Origin: Opitutaceae bacterium
GTDB lineage: Bacteria; Verrucomicrobiota; Verrucomicrobiia; Opitutales; Opitutaceae
Direction: 5' to 3'
DNA length: 8,148 bases
NCBI GenBank assembly: GCA_031272375.1
Contig: JAISTY010000072.1
Location: 1-8,148 of the forward strand
In this document: positions 7,877 to 8,148 of the stretch, in pieces
Numbering within the stretch: position 1 is the first letter of the stretch
How the letters are laid out: each line of letters opens with the position of its first letter
Translations under genes and position numbers: made by a program
Notes under the pieces: model-generated
Told to the model about the DNA's origin: nothing
Database searches by the model: none
What the model saw: the letters and a program-made list of their open reading frames with translations, nothing else

Positions 7877-8148
7877 TCACCGCGGCCCGAACAGGCGCTC
7901 CATCACCGAAACCAGGTCGCGTCCGGGAACCCATTTGCCGCGCCGGAGGACGGCCAGGCGCTTGCTCCGTTCGCGCCGCAGGACATCGCCGTTGGTCGCG
8001 ACAAGCCGCCACTCGCCCGGACGCAGGCCGCGGACCTCGTCCGCGCCGAGCGGGCGCCAGCGGAAGGGCAGGCCGGTCCAGTCCAGGCTCACCTCCCAGC
8101 CGCGCGGGGGGAAGAGCGGCGCCCCGCCGTCGGCCAGCGCGGGATAAC
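7877..8148 (-). CDS. Unrecognised protein, C-terminal end (5' end outside window)
   Basis: The frame is open from the right edge (first complete codon 8144-8146, TAT) to TGA at 7877-7879, giving 90 complete codons without a stop. The sequence looks like protein rather than a shadow frame: it alternates hydrophobic and charged residues with aromatic positions (GWEVSLDWTGLPFRW, then GEWRLVATNGDVLRRER, then RGKWVPGRDLVSVMERLFGP), suggesting beta-strands followed by a short C-terminal helix. A GTG at 8090-8092 could start a 71-residue protein, but the frame continues upstream with a plausible sequence (YPALADGGAPLFPPRGWE), so a longer gene cut by the window edge is more likely. I do not recognise the family. 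It is 79 bases upstream of the exporter in the same direction. A competing minus-strand frame at 7794-8012 runs into the exporter start and is Arg/Pro-rich, so it was judged a shadow. Confidence 0.6.
   Translation of the reverse strand, partial: YPALADGGAPLFPPRGWEVSLDWTGLPFRWRPLGADEVRGLRPGEWRLVATNGDVLRRERSKRLAVLRRGKWVPGRDLVSVMERLFGPR

Overview
The window is dense, GC-rich bacterial chromosome: ten protein-coding genes (two cut by the window edges) occupy nearly all of it, and the longest gap is 79 bases. No rRNA, tRNA, CRISPR array, insertion sequence or phage gene is visible. An MsbA-type lipid exporter next to generic housekeeping genes suggests a Gram-negative cell. The gene mix, the G+C-rich third codon positions and the scarcity of Shine-Dalgarno sequences would suit a PVC-group bacterium such as a verrucomicrobial Opitutales relative, but that placement is a low-confidence impression.

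Left arm, plus strand (1-2136): the C-terminal half of a DUF47/PhoU-like protein, a PiT-family phosphate permease 22 bases downstream, and radC, whose strong ribosome binding site overlaps the permease stop codon. The first two form a standard phosphate-uptake pair. RadC looks like an unrelated co-transcribed passenger.

Right arm, minus strand (8148 down to 2155), in transcription order: the C-terminal end of an unrecognised protein; an MsbA-like ABC exporter; a DUF721/DciA-like protein; a short Ppx/GppA-type phosphatase; the condensin-associated kleisin ScpA; a small three-helix membrane protein; and a membrane-anchored coiled-coil protein with a cryptic trypsin-like C-terminal domain. Exporter/DUF721 and the last two genes meet in 4-base ATGA overlaps, and DUF721/phosphatase overlap by 8 bases, so much of this arm is probably one transcript. 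The two arms converge with only 18 bases between radC and the last minus-strand gene.

The part most likely to hold something undescribed is 2155-3761. The two genes are translationally coupled, neither belongs to a family I can name, and they use CTG/GCG/GAG codons more than the neighbouring scpA. The larger protein places His229, Asp269 and Ser349 in the order and approximate spacing of a chymotrypsin-fold triad, in sequence contexts resembling that fold, behind an N-terminal membrane anchor and a roughly 110-residue coiled coil. A predicted G-quadruplex motif in the short gap before scpA and a possible promoter before the exporter are secondary points.
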